NCBI GenBank assembly: GCA_017418975.1 | Contig: JAFOMG010000011.1 | Location: 434,001 to 498,000 of the forward strand | Source: Sphingomonas sp. | GTDB taxonomy: Bacteria > Pseudomonadota > Alphaproteobacteria > Sphingomonadales > Sphingomonadaceae | DNA: 64,000 bases | Direction: 5' to 3' | Shown here: piece by piece, positions 18,600-27,333 of the stretch | Layout of the letters: every line of letters begins with the position of its first letter | How positions within the stretch are numbered: the first letter of the stretch is position 1 | The notes under the pieces: model-generated | Seen by the model: only the letters and a program-made list of their open reading frames with translations | Told to the model about the DNA's origin: nothing | The model's database searches: none | Translations under genes and position numbers: made by a program

Positions 18600-20459
18600 C
18601 TAGTTCCCCACCACCGGCAGCATGATCGCCGAGCCGGCGCACACCTTCTGCGTCGCCTTCCGGTAGTCGCCCGGCTTGGCCTTGTAGATGTTCGGCACGA
18701 AGGTCTGCGGGTTGCGGTCGATCATGGGGAACCAGCTCGACTGGATCTGGACCATGATCCGGTGGCCCTTCTTGAAGACATGGTCGTGGTCGCGCAGCGG
18801 GATCGACCAGTCGGTGACCTGATTGGGCACCAGCGGCGTCGCCTTTTCGAGCGACTGGAGGTAGCGGCCGCGGCGAACCTCCATCGCGATCGGCAGCTGA
18901 TAGCCGTTCAGCCCCCTGGCATAGGCGCCGAGCGCGGTCGGCGGCTTCTCATAGTCCTCGGGGAAGACGTCGATCAGCTTGACCACGAAGTCGCTGTCGG
19001 TGCCGCTGGTCGCGGCCATCAGGCTGGCGGTGATCGCGCCGGTCACCGTCAGGTCGCCGTCGAGCGGGGCGCTGACATAGCTCAGCACGTCCGGCCGATA
19101 CTCGACGAAGCGCTGGTCCTCGGTCTCCCACCAGCGCCAGTCGGGCGTCGCATAGGTGGCCGACATCGGGCGCGGACGGAAGGGCACCGGGTTGGCCGGG
19201 TCGGAGATATATTCGCGGCAGCCTTCGCTCGCGGCCGGCGCCTGGAACGAGACGCTGCCATCGACATGGAGGAACAGGCTGCGCCGCGCCGCGCCGGCGA
19301 GCGGCCACTGGCTATAGGTCTTCCACTGCCAGCTGCCCGACTGGAAGCTCTTCAGCGCATAATCGGGCTTGGTGCCCTTGCCGTGCAGCCAATAGGCGAA
19401 GAAGGGGGCCTCGACCTGCTCCATGAACTGGGTGCCGCTGTCGACGCCGAACGGAACGCGGCCGAGCGCGTTGCCTGGCGAGCGCCAGCTGCCATGGTTC
19501 CACGGGCCGGCGACCATCAGCGCGAGCTTGTCCGGATCGTTCTCGCGCTGCTTGTAGAAGATCTGCCAGCTGCCCCAGGGGTCTTCCTGGTCCCAATAGC
19601 CGGCGACGTTGAGCGTCGGCACGGTGGTGCGCTTCAGCGTGTCCGACCAGACCTGCTTCTTCCAGAATTCGTCATAGTCGGGATGCTCGATCATCTCGCG
19701 ATAGCGCGGCACCCGGCCCTTGAAATACTTCTCCTCGATGTCCGCCGGCGAGCCCGCCTTGAGGAACCATTCATAGGTGTCGTAGCGGTCGTACAGGTCG
19801 ATGCCGGCATTGGTCTTGTCGGCCTGGAGGCTGTTCACCCAGTCGCTGGCATAGGTGAGGCGCATCGCCCCCCAGCGGTGCAGGTCGTCATTCTTCCAAT
19901 AGTCGGTCCAGGCGGCCTGCGGGCTCACTGCCTTCAGCGCCGGGTGCGGGCGGGCGAGCGCGACCGCGGCGGTGAAGCCGGGATAGGAGACGCCCCACAT
20001 GCCGACCCTGCCGTTGTTGGGCTTCACATTCTTCACTAGCCAGTCGATCGAATCATAGGCGTCGGTCGATTCGTCGACGGCGTTCTTGCCGGTCTTGATC
20101 TCGGTGGAGAGCGTGAAGGGGCCGCCTTCGGACTGGAAGCGGCCGCGCATGTCCTGCGAGACGAAGACATAGCCGTCGCGGGCCAGCGCCGCCCAGCTGG
20201 CCGGCACGCTCTGCGGCGCGCGGGCCGAGGCGCCATAGGGCGTGCGGCTGAACAGGATCGGCAGCGGGCCCTTCTGGTCGCGGGGGCGCAGGATCACCGT
20301 GTGGAGCTTCGTCCCGTCGCGCATCGGGATCATCGCCTCCTCCATCACGAAGGGCGAGCCCTCGGCCTGGGCCGGGGCGGCGGGAGCGGCCTGGCGCGCG
20401 GGCAGCGCGGCGACCGGCGCGGCGGCGACCGCCAGGGCGAAGAGACTGACCAACCGCAT
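18600..20459 (-). CDS. Exported CocE/NonD-family hydrolase, likely alpha-amino-acid ester hydrolase type
   Basis: A 619-residue serine hydrolase with a signal peptide (MRLVSLFALAVAAAPVAALPA). The nucleophile is Ser158 in GVSYPGFTAA; the acid is expected in WDQEDPWGSWQ and the His in AGPWNHGSWR. The C-terminal half is the X-Pro dipeptidyl-peptidase-type jelly roll. The WDQEDPWG stretch resembles alpha-amino-acid ester hydrolases that act on beta-lactam side chains, but the physiological substrate is unknown. The ATG at 20459 was preferred over one four codons upstream because GGAGG lies five bases before it. Confidence 0.85.
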   Translation of the reverse strand: MRLVSLFALAVAAAPVAALPARQAAPAAPAQAEGSPFVMEEAMIPMRDGTKLHTVILRPRDQKGPLPILFSRTPYGASARAPQSVPASWAALARDGYVFVSQDMRGRFQSEGGPFTLSTEIKTGKNAVDESTDAYDSIDWLVKNVKPNNGRVGMWGVSYPGFTAAVALARPHPALKAVSPQAAWTDYWKNDDLHRWGAMRLTYASDWVNSLQADKTNAGIDLYDRYDTYEWFLKAGSPADIEEKYFKGRVPRYREMIEHPDYDEFWKKQVWSDTLKRTTVPTLNVAGYWDQEDPWGSWQIFYKQRENDPDKLALMVAGPWNHGSWRSPGNALGRVPFGVDSGTQFMEQVEAPFFAYWLHGKGTKPDYALKSFQSGSWQWKTYSQWPLAGAARRSLFLHVDGSVSFQAPAASEGCREYISDPANPVPFRPRPMSATYATPDWRWWETEDQRFVEYRPDVLSYVSAPLDGDLTVTGAITASLMAATSGTDSDFVVKLIDVFPEDYEKPPTALGAYARGLNGYQLPIAMEVRRGRYLQSLEKATPLVPNQVTDWSIPLRDHDHVFKKGHRIMVQIQSSWFPMIDRNPQTFVPNIYKAKPGDYRKATQKVCAGSAIMLPVVGN

Positions 20460-20516
20460 GCGAACCTCCATCGGAACCGGAATTGGGAGGAGGGGGTACT
20501 TGGTGTGTTGCTGGTG

Positions 20517-21260
20517 TCAATCGGGTCGCGCGTGAAACCGCAGGGCGATGGCGGGGCGCAGGACCAGCGCGTTGAAGTCGATGAGCAGGTGGACGAGGAT
20601 AGGTGCCGCCAGTCCGCCGGTGCCCAGATAGAGCGCGGCGAAGAGCGCCGCGAGCAGCGTCGCCAGCGCCGCGCCCAGCCATCCCTGGTAGCGATGGAGC
20701 AGCCCGAAGATCAGCGTAGAGGCGATGAAGGCGAATGCCGGAGCGCCGCCGCTCAGGACGATCAGGAGCGGCAGATAGAGGCGGAAGAATATCTCCTCGC
20801 CGATCCCGGCATTGACGACCAGCGGCACGACGCGGAGCAGCTCGGCCCGGTTGCGCGGCAGCATCGCGGTGATGTTCAGCCCCGGCACCGGCCTGGCGGG
20901 GCGGCGACGCCCGAGCCGCAGCATTGCCCCCAGCGCGCCTCCCCCGAACAGCGCCCCGGCCATGAGCCCGAGGATCAGGGGGTTGCCGATGCGAAAGTCG
21001 GGCATTGCCGGGGTCAGCACGGCGAACGCATCGGGAAAGGCCAGGAGCGCATCGAGCCTGCCGAGCAGCGCCAGCCCGATCAGCGGCACCCCCAGATACA
21101 GGGCGCAGGCATTGCGGGTCCAGCGCAGGAAGGCGCGCTGGCGCCCTTCCGTGCCCTCGATCGCGCGGAAGCGCCCGAAGCCGCGCACGTCGTTCCGGTG
21201 GAACCAGGCGAGCGCCGCCAGCGACGCGACCAGCAGCACCGGCGCCATGCGCGCATCCAT
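20517..21260 (-). CDS. CPBP-family intramembrane metalloprotease
   Basis: A membrane protein of 247 residues with about six to seven hydrophobic segments. The CPBP/Rce1 motifs are all present: GIGEEIFFRLYL (EExxxR), FGLLHRYQG (FxxxH) and LVHLLIDFNAL (HxxxD/N). The ATG at 21260 has a GGAGGGAG ribosome site. Members act as CaaX-like proteases or in bacteriocin self-protection. It is divergent from the ferritin-like cassette, about 210 bases apart; a link to that cassette is possible but not shown. Confidence 0.85.
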   Translation of the reverse strand: MDARMAPVLLVASLAALAWFHRNDVRGFGRFRAIEGTEGRQRAFLRWTRNACALYLGVPLIGLALLGRLDALLAFPDAFAVLTPAMPDFRIGNPLILGLMAGALFGGGALGAMLRLGRRRPARPVPGLNITAMLPRNRAELLRVVPLVVNAGIGEEIFFRLYLPLLIVLSGGAPAFAFIASTLIFGLLHRYQGWLGAALATLLAALFAALYLGTGGLAAPILVHLLIDFNALVLRPAIALRFHARPD

Positions 21261-21471
21261 GTCCCGCTCCCTCCTTCCGAACCCGCAGCGGGATAGCGCC
21301 GCGGCGCGGCGAGGCAAGTATGAGGAGATGGTTCAAGAAAAACGTAAATTGACTGTCAGGCGTAACAAATATCGCATGCAACTATATTGGTTCTTTCGTC
21401 GATTGACGTGCCAATTGCGTTGGAGGAACCCATTGCCATCGCGGGATTTCGCGAAGCTTGGGGGAATTGCC

Positions 21472-23748
21472 ATGCATCTGACGCACAAGCCGGGCGAACT
21501 GTCCGCGCGCCCGCTCAAATTCCTGGAGACCGATACGCTGGTGGTGCGCTGGATCGCGCAGGCGGCGGTCAATGTCGAGCTGTTCACCATCCCGCTCTAC
21601 ATGACGTCGCTCTACTCGATCACCGGCATGCACCCCATCACCAGCCAGGGGAACAGCTTCTACAAGGGCCGGCAATGGCCGGGCGCCAAGACGAGCGCGA
21701 TCTTCGAGCACAAGCCCGGCAAGAAGGGCTGGGGCAACAAGAAGGCGTTCAACATCGTCTTCTCGGTGTTCATCCAGGAGATGCTCCACCTCCAGATGGC
21801 GGCCAATCTCGCCACCGCGATCGGCGCCGTGCCGAGCTTCACCGCCACCGCGCTGCAGAGCGGCGATCATGGCTGGACCTGCTATGGCCCCAAGCTCACC
21901 AGGATCCCGGGCGTCGTCGACCTGACGGACACCAACCGGTTCAAGGACGTGAAGGTCAATGTCGGCCCGCTCGACGAGGAGCGGATCAAGCTGTTCCTCG
22001 CCATCGAGCAGCCGCAGGAGACGGCCGAGAAGGACATCGTCCGCAACCAGGAGCGATATTTCCCCAAGGTGCCGTTCAAATACACGACCGTGGCCGAGCT
22101 CGACGCGCACATCATGTTCGGCTCGATCGGCTATATGTACCAATGCTATCGCGACTATCTGCTGATCACCTATGAGGACGGATCGCGGCTCTGGGACCAT
22201 GTGATGGACGCCTCGGGCCAGCAGAACGACCTGTTCAACAATTTCAGCTTCCCCGGCCATCCGATGCGCGAGTTCATGGGCTTCGAGACCACGATCGCGC
22301 TCACCGATCCCGAGATCGCGCTGAAACAGGCGCTCAACATGATGAACGCCATCACCGACCAGGGCGAAGGCGCCACGCTGGGCGCGCGCTATGACGAGAA
22401 GGGCCAGCGGCTGAAGGACGATGCCGCCAAGCTCGTCCAGGGCGCGGTGAGCCCGCATTACTGCCCGGACCGCGACGCGCTCGCCTCGGACTATCCGAGC
22501 TACTCGCAGACCGGCAAGCTGATCCCCTCGTCCGATGCCGCGGCGCGCGCCGACAATGACGGAATCGACCACTACACCCGCTTCCGCGAGATCGAGGACA
22601 TTCGCGGCAGCGGCGGGCTGGAGACCTGGGATCACTCGCCCAGGATCGGCAAATGGACCGCGGCGGACCTGACCACCGAGGGCTATGATCCCAAGGACAA
22701 TCCCTATGGCCTGGCCACGCCCGAGCAGATCGCCCATGCGCTCAACAGCCTGAAGAACGGCGCGGACAGCGCCGCCAGCTTCCAGAAGATGAGCCAGGCG
22801 GTGTGCGGCGCGATCAAGGGCGTCACCACCGTGCTCGACAGCTATTGGAATCCGGCCGGCGCCACCGTGTCCTTCCCCTTCCCCTCGATGGCGGGATCGG
22901 GTGACCGCATGTCGACCGCCTGGGCGGTGTTCGGCCGGACGCCGGACCTGTCGGTCGGCGTCGGCGAGCCGGATTCGAACATCGTCAACCATGCCTGCCA
23001 GGGGCTCGACCTGGCCGAGGTCGGGGGCAAATGGGGCACCAATGCCTGCGCCCAGACTTCGATCTACCACACGTGCCGCGGCTCGAACCTGTGCAAGGGG
23101 CAGGGCGGCTGCGGCTTCGTCCAGCTCACCAGCGGCGGCGGCAGCTGCGGCGGGGCGAGCAGCGGCTGCGGCGCCGCTTCCTCCAAGACCTCGAACGCGC
23201 CCAAGGCGAACCCGGTCGCGGGCGGCGGCTGCGGCACGCCGACCACGGTGAAGGGCGGCGGCTGCTCGGCGGTGACGATGCGCACCTATGGCGGGCTGTG
23301 CGGCACCCCCACGCCTTCGCCCACGCCGACGCCGGGCGGCCCGATGTACACTGCGCCGAGCGACAATATCTGCGGCGGCTTCGGCGGCTGCGCGGTGCCG
23401 ATCTCGGCGCTCCAGCTCTATCCCAAATCGGGCACGATGGAGGTCTGGGCGCTGGTCGGCAGTTCCAAGCCGGTGCTCTGCGGCGCTCCGAAGGCCCAGG
23501 CGGACAAGAATCTGTGCGGCACCCCGTCGCCTTCGCCGTCGCCCACCCCCTCGGGCTGCGGCGCGCCTTCCTCGAAGAAGATCGCCACGATCGACTTCAA
23601 GGAAGGCGACAAGGTGGAGGACATCGCCTTCCAGGCCTTTGCCAAGGTCGTGGCCTACAAGGTCAATGGCGATCCGGACAAGCCGGTGCCGGGCCTCGTC
23701 CAGCAGGCGCCGAACGACCTGCGCCTCGCCTATCCGCCCTCGACCTAG
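21472..23748 (+). CDS. Ferritin-like (iminophenyl-pyruvate dimer synthase type) protein with Cys-rich tail
   Basis: A 758-residue protein without a signal peptide. Residues 1-350 look like the ferritin-like domain of VioB/RebD-type iminophenyl-pyruvate dimer synthases: AAVNVELFTIPLYMTSLYS and FIQEMLHLQMAANL supply a Glu and an ExxH diiron motif. Residues 526-696 hold 14 Cys, including CRGSNLCKGQGGC (535-547) and nine Cys-Gly pairs, broken by PTPSPTPTP and PSPSPSPTP linkers. A small folded-looking end follows (KVEDIAFQAFAKVV). The next genes encode an MNIO enzyme and its usual partner, so I infer that this tail is the modified substrate. The ATG at 21472 is preceded by GGGGGAA. Confidence 0.75.
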   Translation: MHLTHKPGELSARPLKFLETDTLVVRWIAQAAVNVELFTIPLYMTSLYSITGMHPITSQGNSFYKGRQWPGAKTSAIFEHKPGKKGWGNKKAFNIVFSVFIQEMLHLQMAANLATAIGAVPSFTATALQSGDHGWTCYGPKLTRIPGVVDLTDTNRFKDVKVNVGPLDEERIKLFLAIEQPQETAEKDIVRNQERYFPKVPFKYTTVAELDAHIMFGSIGYMYQCYRDYLLITYEDGSRLWDHVMDASGQQNDLFNNFSFPGHPMREFMGFETTIALTDPEIALKQALNMMNAITDQGEGATLGARYDEKGQRLKDDAAKLVQGAVSPHYCPDRDALASDYPSYSQTGKLIPSSDAAARADNDGIDHYTRFREIEDIRGSGGLETWDHSPRIGKWTAADLTTEGYDPKDNPYGLATPEQIAHALNSLKNGADSAASFQKMSQAVCGAIKGVTTVLDSYWNPAGATVSFPFPSMAGSGDRMSTAWAVFGRTPDLSVGVGEPDSNIVNHACQGLDLAEVGGKWGTNACAQTSIYHTCRGSNLCKGQGGCGFVQLTSGGGSCGGASSGCGAASSKTSNAPKANPVAGGGCGTPTTVKGGGCSAVTMRTYGGLCGTPTPSPTPTPGGPMYTAPSDNICGGFGGCAVPISALQLYPKSGTMEVWALVGSSKPVLCGAPKAQADKNLCGTPSPSPSPTPSGCGAPSSKKIATIDFKEGDKVEDIAFQAFAKVVAYKVNGDPDKPVPGLVQQAPNDLRLAYPPST

Positions 23749-23759
23749 GGAGGGGGGCG
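23744..23759 (+). promoter_or_regulatory. Strong ribosome binding site of the DUF692 gene
   Basis: The 11 bases between the ferritin-like stop and the next ATG are almost entirely purine (GGAGGGGGGCG), an unusually long Shine-Dalgarno match. It implies high and coupled translation of the MNIO enzyme. Confidence 0.7.
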
Positions 23760-24611
23760 ATGACGCAGCCTCGGCTCGGCCTGCCCAATCCCGGTGACGG
23801 GCTGGGATTGCGCGAGGAGCATTTTCCGCACCTGATGTCGACGCCCCCGGAAGCCTGGGGCGTCGACTGGTTCGAGGCGATCACCGAGAATCTGCTCGAC
23901 AATGCCGGCTATGGCATGCGGGTGTTCGAGCATGTAGCGGCGCACCGGCCGGTGGTGCTGCACGGCGTGTCGCTGTCGATCGGCAGCACCGCGCCGCTCG
24001 ACATGACCTATCTCGCCAAGCTGCGCGCGCTGGCCGAGCGCTTCCGGCCGCTCTGGATCTCGGACCATCTGTGCTGGACCGGGGTGCAGGGCGTGAACAG
24101 CCACGATCTGCTGCCGATGCCGCTCACCGAGGCGGCGCTGGTGCATGTCGCGGACCGGGTGGGCCGGGTGCAGGATTTCCTGGGCCGGCCGCTGATCGTC
24201 GAGAATCCGAGCACCTATCTGGAGTTCCGCGCCAGCCAGATGCCCGAGGCCGAGTTCCTGGCGCGATTGTGCGCGGCGACCGGCTGCGGGCTGCTGCTCG
24301 ACGTCAACAACGTCCATGTCTCGAGCTTCAACCACGCGCTCGATCCGCTCGCCTATCTCGAGGCGATCCCCGCCGAGCATGTCGTGCAGGTCCATCTCGC
24401 CGGGCCGAGCGATCATGGCACTCATCTGATCGATACCCATGACGCGCCGGTGCCCGATGCGGTGTGGCCGCTCTATGCCCGGGTCTGGGAACGCTGCGGA
24501 CCGGTTGCCACGATGGTCGAATGGGATGCCGACATTCCCGAATTCGCCGTGGTCGCCGCCGAGCTGGCCAAGGCGCGGCGCGTGCGCGAGGGGCTCTCGC
24601 TTGCCGCCTGA
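23760..24611 (+). CDS. DUF692 / MNIO-family multinuclear iron oxidase
   Basis: A 283-residue TIM-barrel enzyme of the family including MbnB, TglH and BufB, which use two or three iron ions to remodel Cys residues in RiPP precursors. Likely metal-site residues are visible: His in VVLHGVSLSIGS, Asp-His in WISDHLCW, Glu in IVENPS, Asp/Asn/His in LLDVNNVHVSSFNH, His-Asp in HLAGPSDHG, and VEWDADIP near the end. It follows the Cys-rich ferritin-like gene by 11 bases and overlaps the DUF2063 start. The family is clear; the substrate is inferred from context. Confidence 0.92.
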   Translation: MTQPRLGLPNPGDGLGLREEHFPHLMSTPPEAWGVDWFEAITENLLDNAGYGMRVFEHVAAHRPVVLHGVSLSIGSTAPLDMTYLAKLRALAERFRPLWISDHLCWTGVQGVNSHDLLPMPLTEAALVHVADRVGRVQDFLGRPLIVENPSTYLEFRASQMPEAEFLARLCAATGCGLLLDVNNVHVSSFNHALDPLAYLEAIPAEHVVQVHLAGPSDHGTHLIDTHDAPVPDAVWPLYARVWERCGPVATMVEWDADIPEFAVVAAELAKARRVREGLSLAA

Positions 24612-25359
24612 GCTCGCCGCGCTGCAGGACTGGATGCAGGAGGCGATCCTCGCCGCCTCCGATCGCGATGCGCGCGACCATGTCCGGGGCGACAACCGGC
24701 TGACCGCGGAGGATCGGGTCCAGATCTATGCCCGGGGCTATCGCCAGCGGCTGACCGAGTGCCTGGAGCGCGAATATCCCCTGCTCGCGGCGCTGGCCGG
24801 GCCGACCGCCTTCGGCCTGTTCGCCCGGGGCTATATCGCCGCGCGGCCGTCGCACAGCTATACGCTCTACGATTTCGGCGCCGGTTTTCCCGCCTGGCTG
24901 GAGGCGTCGCGGCCGCCGGGCGGGGCGCAGGACGTGGGCGCCATTCCCGCCGCCCTGGCGCGGATCGAGCGGACCAAGGCCGAAGTCCACCGTGCCCGCG
25001 GAATCGAGCGCGAAGCCCCGGCCTGGCCGGGCATGGATCCGGTGCTGGCCGAGCTGCTCGCGCTGGCCGCGACCCGGCGCTGGTATCGGCCCGACTCCGC
25101 CCGGCTGCTCGCCTTGCCCTTCGACTTCGGCGAGATGCTCGCCACGGGCGATCCGATCCCGCCGCGCCCGGAGCCGATGCTGCTCGCGGTCGCCCGCGCG
25201 CATTACCGGGTCGCCTGCCTGCCGCTCGAGCCGTGGCAATATGACTGGCTGACCCTGCTTCCCGAGGATCCGGCGCGGGCGGTGCCGCTGCCGGACGATG
25301 CGCGCGTCTCGCTGTGGCTGCCCTTCGCGGCGGCGCATGGGCTGGCCGCGGCGGGCTAG
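24601..25359 (+). CDS. DUF2063-domain partner protein (MbnC/BufC-like)
   Basis: A 252-residue protein. The N-terminal DUF2063 domain (LAALQDWMQEAILAASD, then RVQIYARGYRQRLTECLEREYPLLAAL) is the usual genetic partner of MNIO enzymes and is thought to present the precursor to them. I place the start at TTG 24601, inside the DUF692 frame, with GAGGGG about eight bases upstream; the next in-frame ATG would cut into the domain. The C-terminal half includes HYRVACLPLEPWQYDWL, typical of such proteins. The overlap of 11 bases implies translational coupling. Confidence 0.85.
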   Translation: MPPELAALQDWMQEAILAASDRDARDHVRGDNRLTAEDRVQIYARGYRQRLTECLEREYPLLAALAGPTAFGLFARGYIAARPSHSYTLYDFGAGFPAWLEASRPPGGAQDVGAIPAALARIERTKAEVHRARGIEREAPAWPGMDPVLAELLALAATRRWYRPDSARLLALPFDFGEMLATGDPIPPRPEPMLLAVARAHYRVACLPLEPWQYDWLTLLPEDPARAVPLPDDARVSLWLPFAAAHGLAAAG

Positions 25360-25789
25360 GATCTTCCTACACGGCTATGGCGCCAATCACTTGGAACGTC
25401 CCGAAGGTCCCGACGTCCAATGGCTTGTGGCGGGCAGGGCCTTTGCAACTTCGTTGCCCGGCGCCCTGGTGCCGGGCGTCCTATATTTCCTACGGCTGAA
25501 AGAGCGGCCCGGCAGCGCATGCGGCCGGACGAGCACGCCATGCGGAAGCCTACATTGCAAGACGGGCGCATCCCTGCGTCATTCGGGGTGGGCTTGGCGA
25601 CTGTCCGCTTGAGACAAAGGCCTTCCGATAATCGTCATCCCCGCCAAGGCGAGGATGGCGGACAAGGTTTCAAGGGCTTCTCCGGGCGTTCAACCCAAGC
25701 GGCGCGACGCTATCCGCGGTGCGCTGGCTGCCGAGGCGCGTGCGGCATGCCGGAACCGGCAGCCGCAGCACGGTACCGCGCGATGCCGC
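25360..25789. other. 430-base gene-free interval after the MNIO cassette
   Basis: No supported gene. It contains a hairpin GCCCGGCGC/GTGCCGGGC around 25460-25485 without a clear T-run, which may weakly end the cassette transcript, and a single arm of the CATCCCCGC repeat family at about 25633-25660. Open frames here lack ribosome sites and family resemblance. Confidence 0.55.
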
Positions 25790-26758
25790 TCAGAGCCGGT
25801 GCTCGCCTTTCACCCAGCGGACCGTGCCGGAATGGGCCCGCATCACCACGCTCTCGGTGGTCATCTTGTTGGCGAAGCGCTTCACGCCCTCGAGCAGCGA
25901 GCCGTCGGTCACGCCCGTCGCCGCGAAGATGCAGTCGCCCTTGGCCAGCTCGGTAAGGTCGTAGATCTTGTCGAGATCCTCGATCCCCCATTTCCGGGCG
26001 CGCTGGCGCTCATCGTCGTTGCGGAAGACCAGCCGGCCCTTGAACTGGCCGCCGACGCAGCGCAGCGCCGCGCAGGCGAGCACGCCCTCGGGGGCGCCGC
26101 CCTGGCCCATATAGACGTCGATCGTCGTCTCGGGGTCGGTGGTGGCGATCACGCCGGCCACGTCGCCGTCGCCGATCAGCACCACGCCGCAGCCGACCGC
26201 GCGCAGCTCGGCGATCAGCTTCTCGTGGCGCGGGCGATCGAGCACGCAGGCGATGATCTCGTGCGGCTGCACGCCCTTGGCGGCGGCGATCGCGTGCACA
26301 TTCTCGGTCGCCGACCTGTTCAGGTCGATCACGCCCTCGGGATAGCCGGGGCCGACCGCGATCTTGTCCATATAAACGTCGGGCGCGTTGAGCAGGCCGC
26401 CCTTCTCGGCCACCGCGAGCACCGCCAGCGCATTGGGGCCGGCCTTGGCGCAGATGGTGGTGCCTTCGAGCGGATCGAGCGCGATGTCGATCGCCGGGCC
26501 CTTGCCCTGCGCGGCGCCGACCTTCTCGCCGATATAGAGCATCGGGGCCTCGTCGCGCTCGCCCTCGCCGATCACGACGGTGCCGTCGAGATAGAGCTTG
26601 TTGAGCGCGTCGCGCATCGCCTCGACCGCGGCGGCATCGGCCGCCTTCTCGTCGCCGCGGCCGACCAGGGTGGAGGCGGCGATCGCCGCCGCTTCGGTCA
26701 CGCGCACCATTTCGAGGACGAGGACGCGGTCGAGGGCGTGGCTGGCGGTCTGCGGCAT
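25790..26758 (-). CDS. glpX: Fructose-1,6-bisphosphatase class II
   Basis: Hydrolyses fructose-1,6-bisphosphate in gluconeogenesis. The 322-residue protein matches GlpX along its length: VIGEGERDEAPMLYIGE (metal-site Glu), DPLEGTTICAKAGPNALAVLA (Asp-Pro-Leu-Glu-Gly-Thr-Thr), LIGDGDVAGVIAT and GQGGAPEGVLAC. The ATG complementary to 26756-26758 begins MPQTASHALDRVLVLEMVRVTE, as in the family. It is co-oriented with hom further upstream, but two small plus-strand genes now lie between. Confidence 0.96.
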   Translation of the reverse strand: MPQTASHALDRVLVLEMVRVTEAAAIAASTLVGRGDEKAADAAAVEAMRDALNKLYLDGTVVIGEGERDEAPMLYIGEKVGAAQGKGPAIDIALDPLEGTTICAKAGPNALAVLAVAEKGGLLNAPDVYMDKIAVGPGYPEGVIDLNRSATENVHAIAAAKGVQPHEIIACVLDRPRHEKLIAELRAVGCGVVLIGDGDVAGVIATTDPETTIDVYMGQGGAPEGVLACAALRCVGGQFKGRLVFRNDDERQRARKWGIEDLDKIYDLTELAKGDCIFAATGVTDGSLLEGVKRFANKMTTESVVMRAHSGTVRWVKGEHRL

Positions 26759-26913
26759 GGGAATGGGATACCCCGGGTGATTGGACTTGCGGCGGCGATT
26801 AGGCAGCGCCGTGGCGCTTGTCGATTCCGCTAACGTTGTCAGCATGCGGCCATTCCCAATTCGGTCACAACTTGCCGCTAGTGAAACGAAATCCGGGGGC
26901 GGAGGACGTGCAC

Positions 26914-27267
26914 ATGCTGATGATCGCCCTGCTTCTGCTTGCCCAGAGCAATGACCCGTCGCCGGCGCAGGTGATGGAGGCCCACCGGCAGCGCTGGTCG
27001 GCCAATCCCGCATGCCGGCGCGCGCGCGACGAGAGCGAGATCGTCGTCTGCTCGCGGCGCGAGGCGGACAAATACCGGGTGCCGCTGACCACGACCTACA
27101 ATGGACCCGATACCGACCAGGGGCGGCTCAACCGGCTGTTCGACGGGGCGGACGGGCGCGCGCCGTGCGGCGAGGGTGCGTTCCTGGTGCGCTGCGGCTT
27201 TGCGGGCGTGACGATGAGCGTCAGCGCGCGCGGAGTGCGCACCGTCCGCCGCGAACTGGCACCCTGA
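26914..27267 (+). CDS. Small exported protein of unknown function
   Basis: A 117-residue protein with a short signal peptide (MLMIALLLLAQ). The mature part has CRRARDESEIVVCSRREADKYRVPL, a pattern of the type EIVVC-x-RR-x-YR-x-P seen in many small sphingomonad envelope proteins (from memory), with a second Cys pair in APCGEGAFLVRCG. GGAGG at 26901-26905 precedes the ATG by eight bases. The four Cys suggest two disulfides. The next small gene encodes a similar YRLPL motif and may be a distant paralogue. Confidence 0.6.
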   Translation: MLMIALLLLAQSNDPSPAQVMEAHRQRWSANPACRRARDESEIVVCSRREADKYRVPLTTTYNGPDTDQGRLNRLFDGADGRAPCGEGAFLVRCGFAGVTMSVSARGVRTVRRELAP

Positions 27268-27333
27268 GAAATACCGAGGGAAACCGGCGCCGCGCCGCGC
27301 GTTGAGCGCGGTGACCCCCCGTCGGAGACCCGG

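Noticed and set aside
21425..21450. GGAAC stress-sigma promoter before the ferritin-like gene
   Set aside because: GGAAC at 21425 has no CGTT at the expected 16-17 base spacing.
20812..21471. Longer N-terminus for the ferritin-like protein
   Set aside because: The upstream in-frame stretch overlaps the divergent CPBP gene and reads as an Arg/Ser/Pro shadow; the ATG at 21472 has a purine-rich site and family-like sequence after it.
25420..25956. Gene in the gap after the MNIO cassette
   Set aside because: Open frames there are Arg/Pro-rich, contain a repeat arm and run into the glpX 3' end; no ribosome site or motif.
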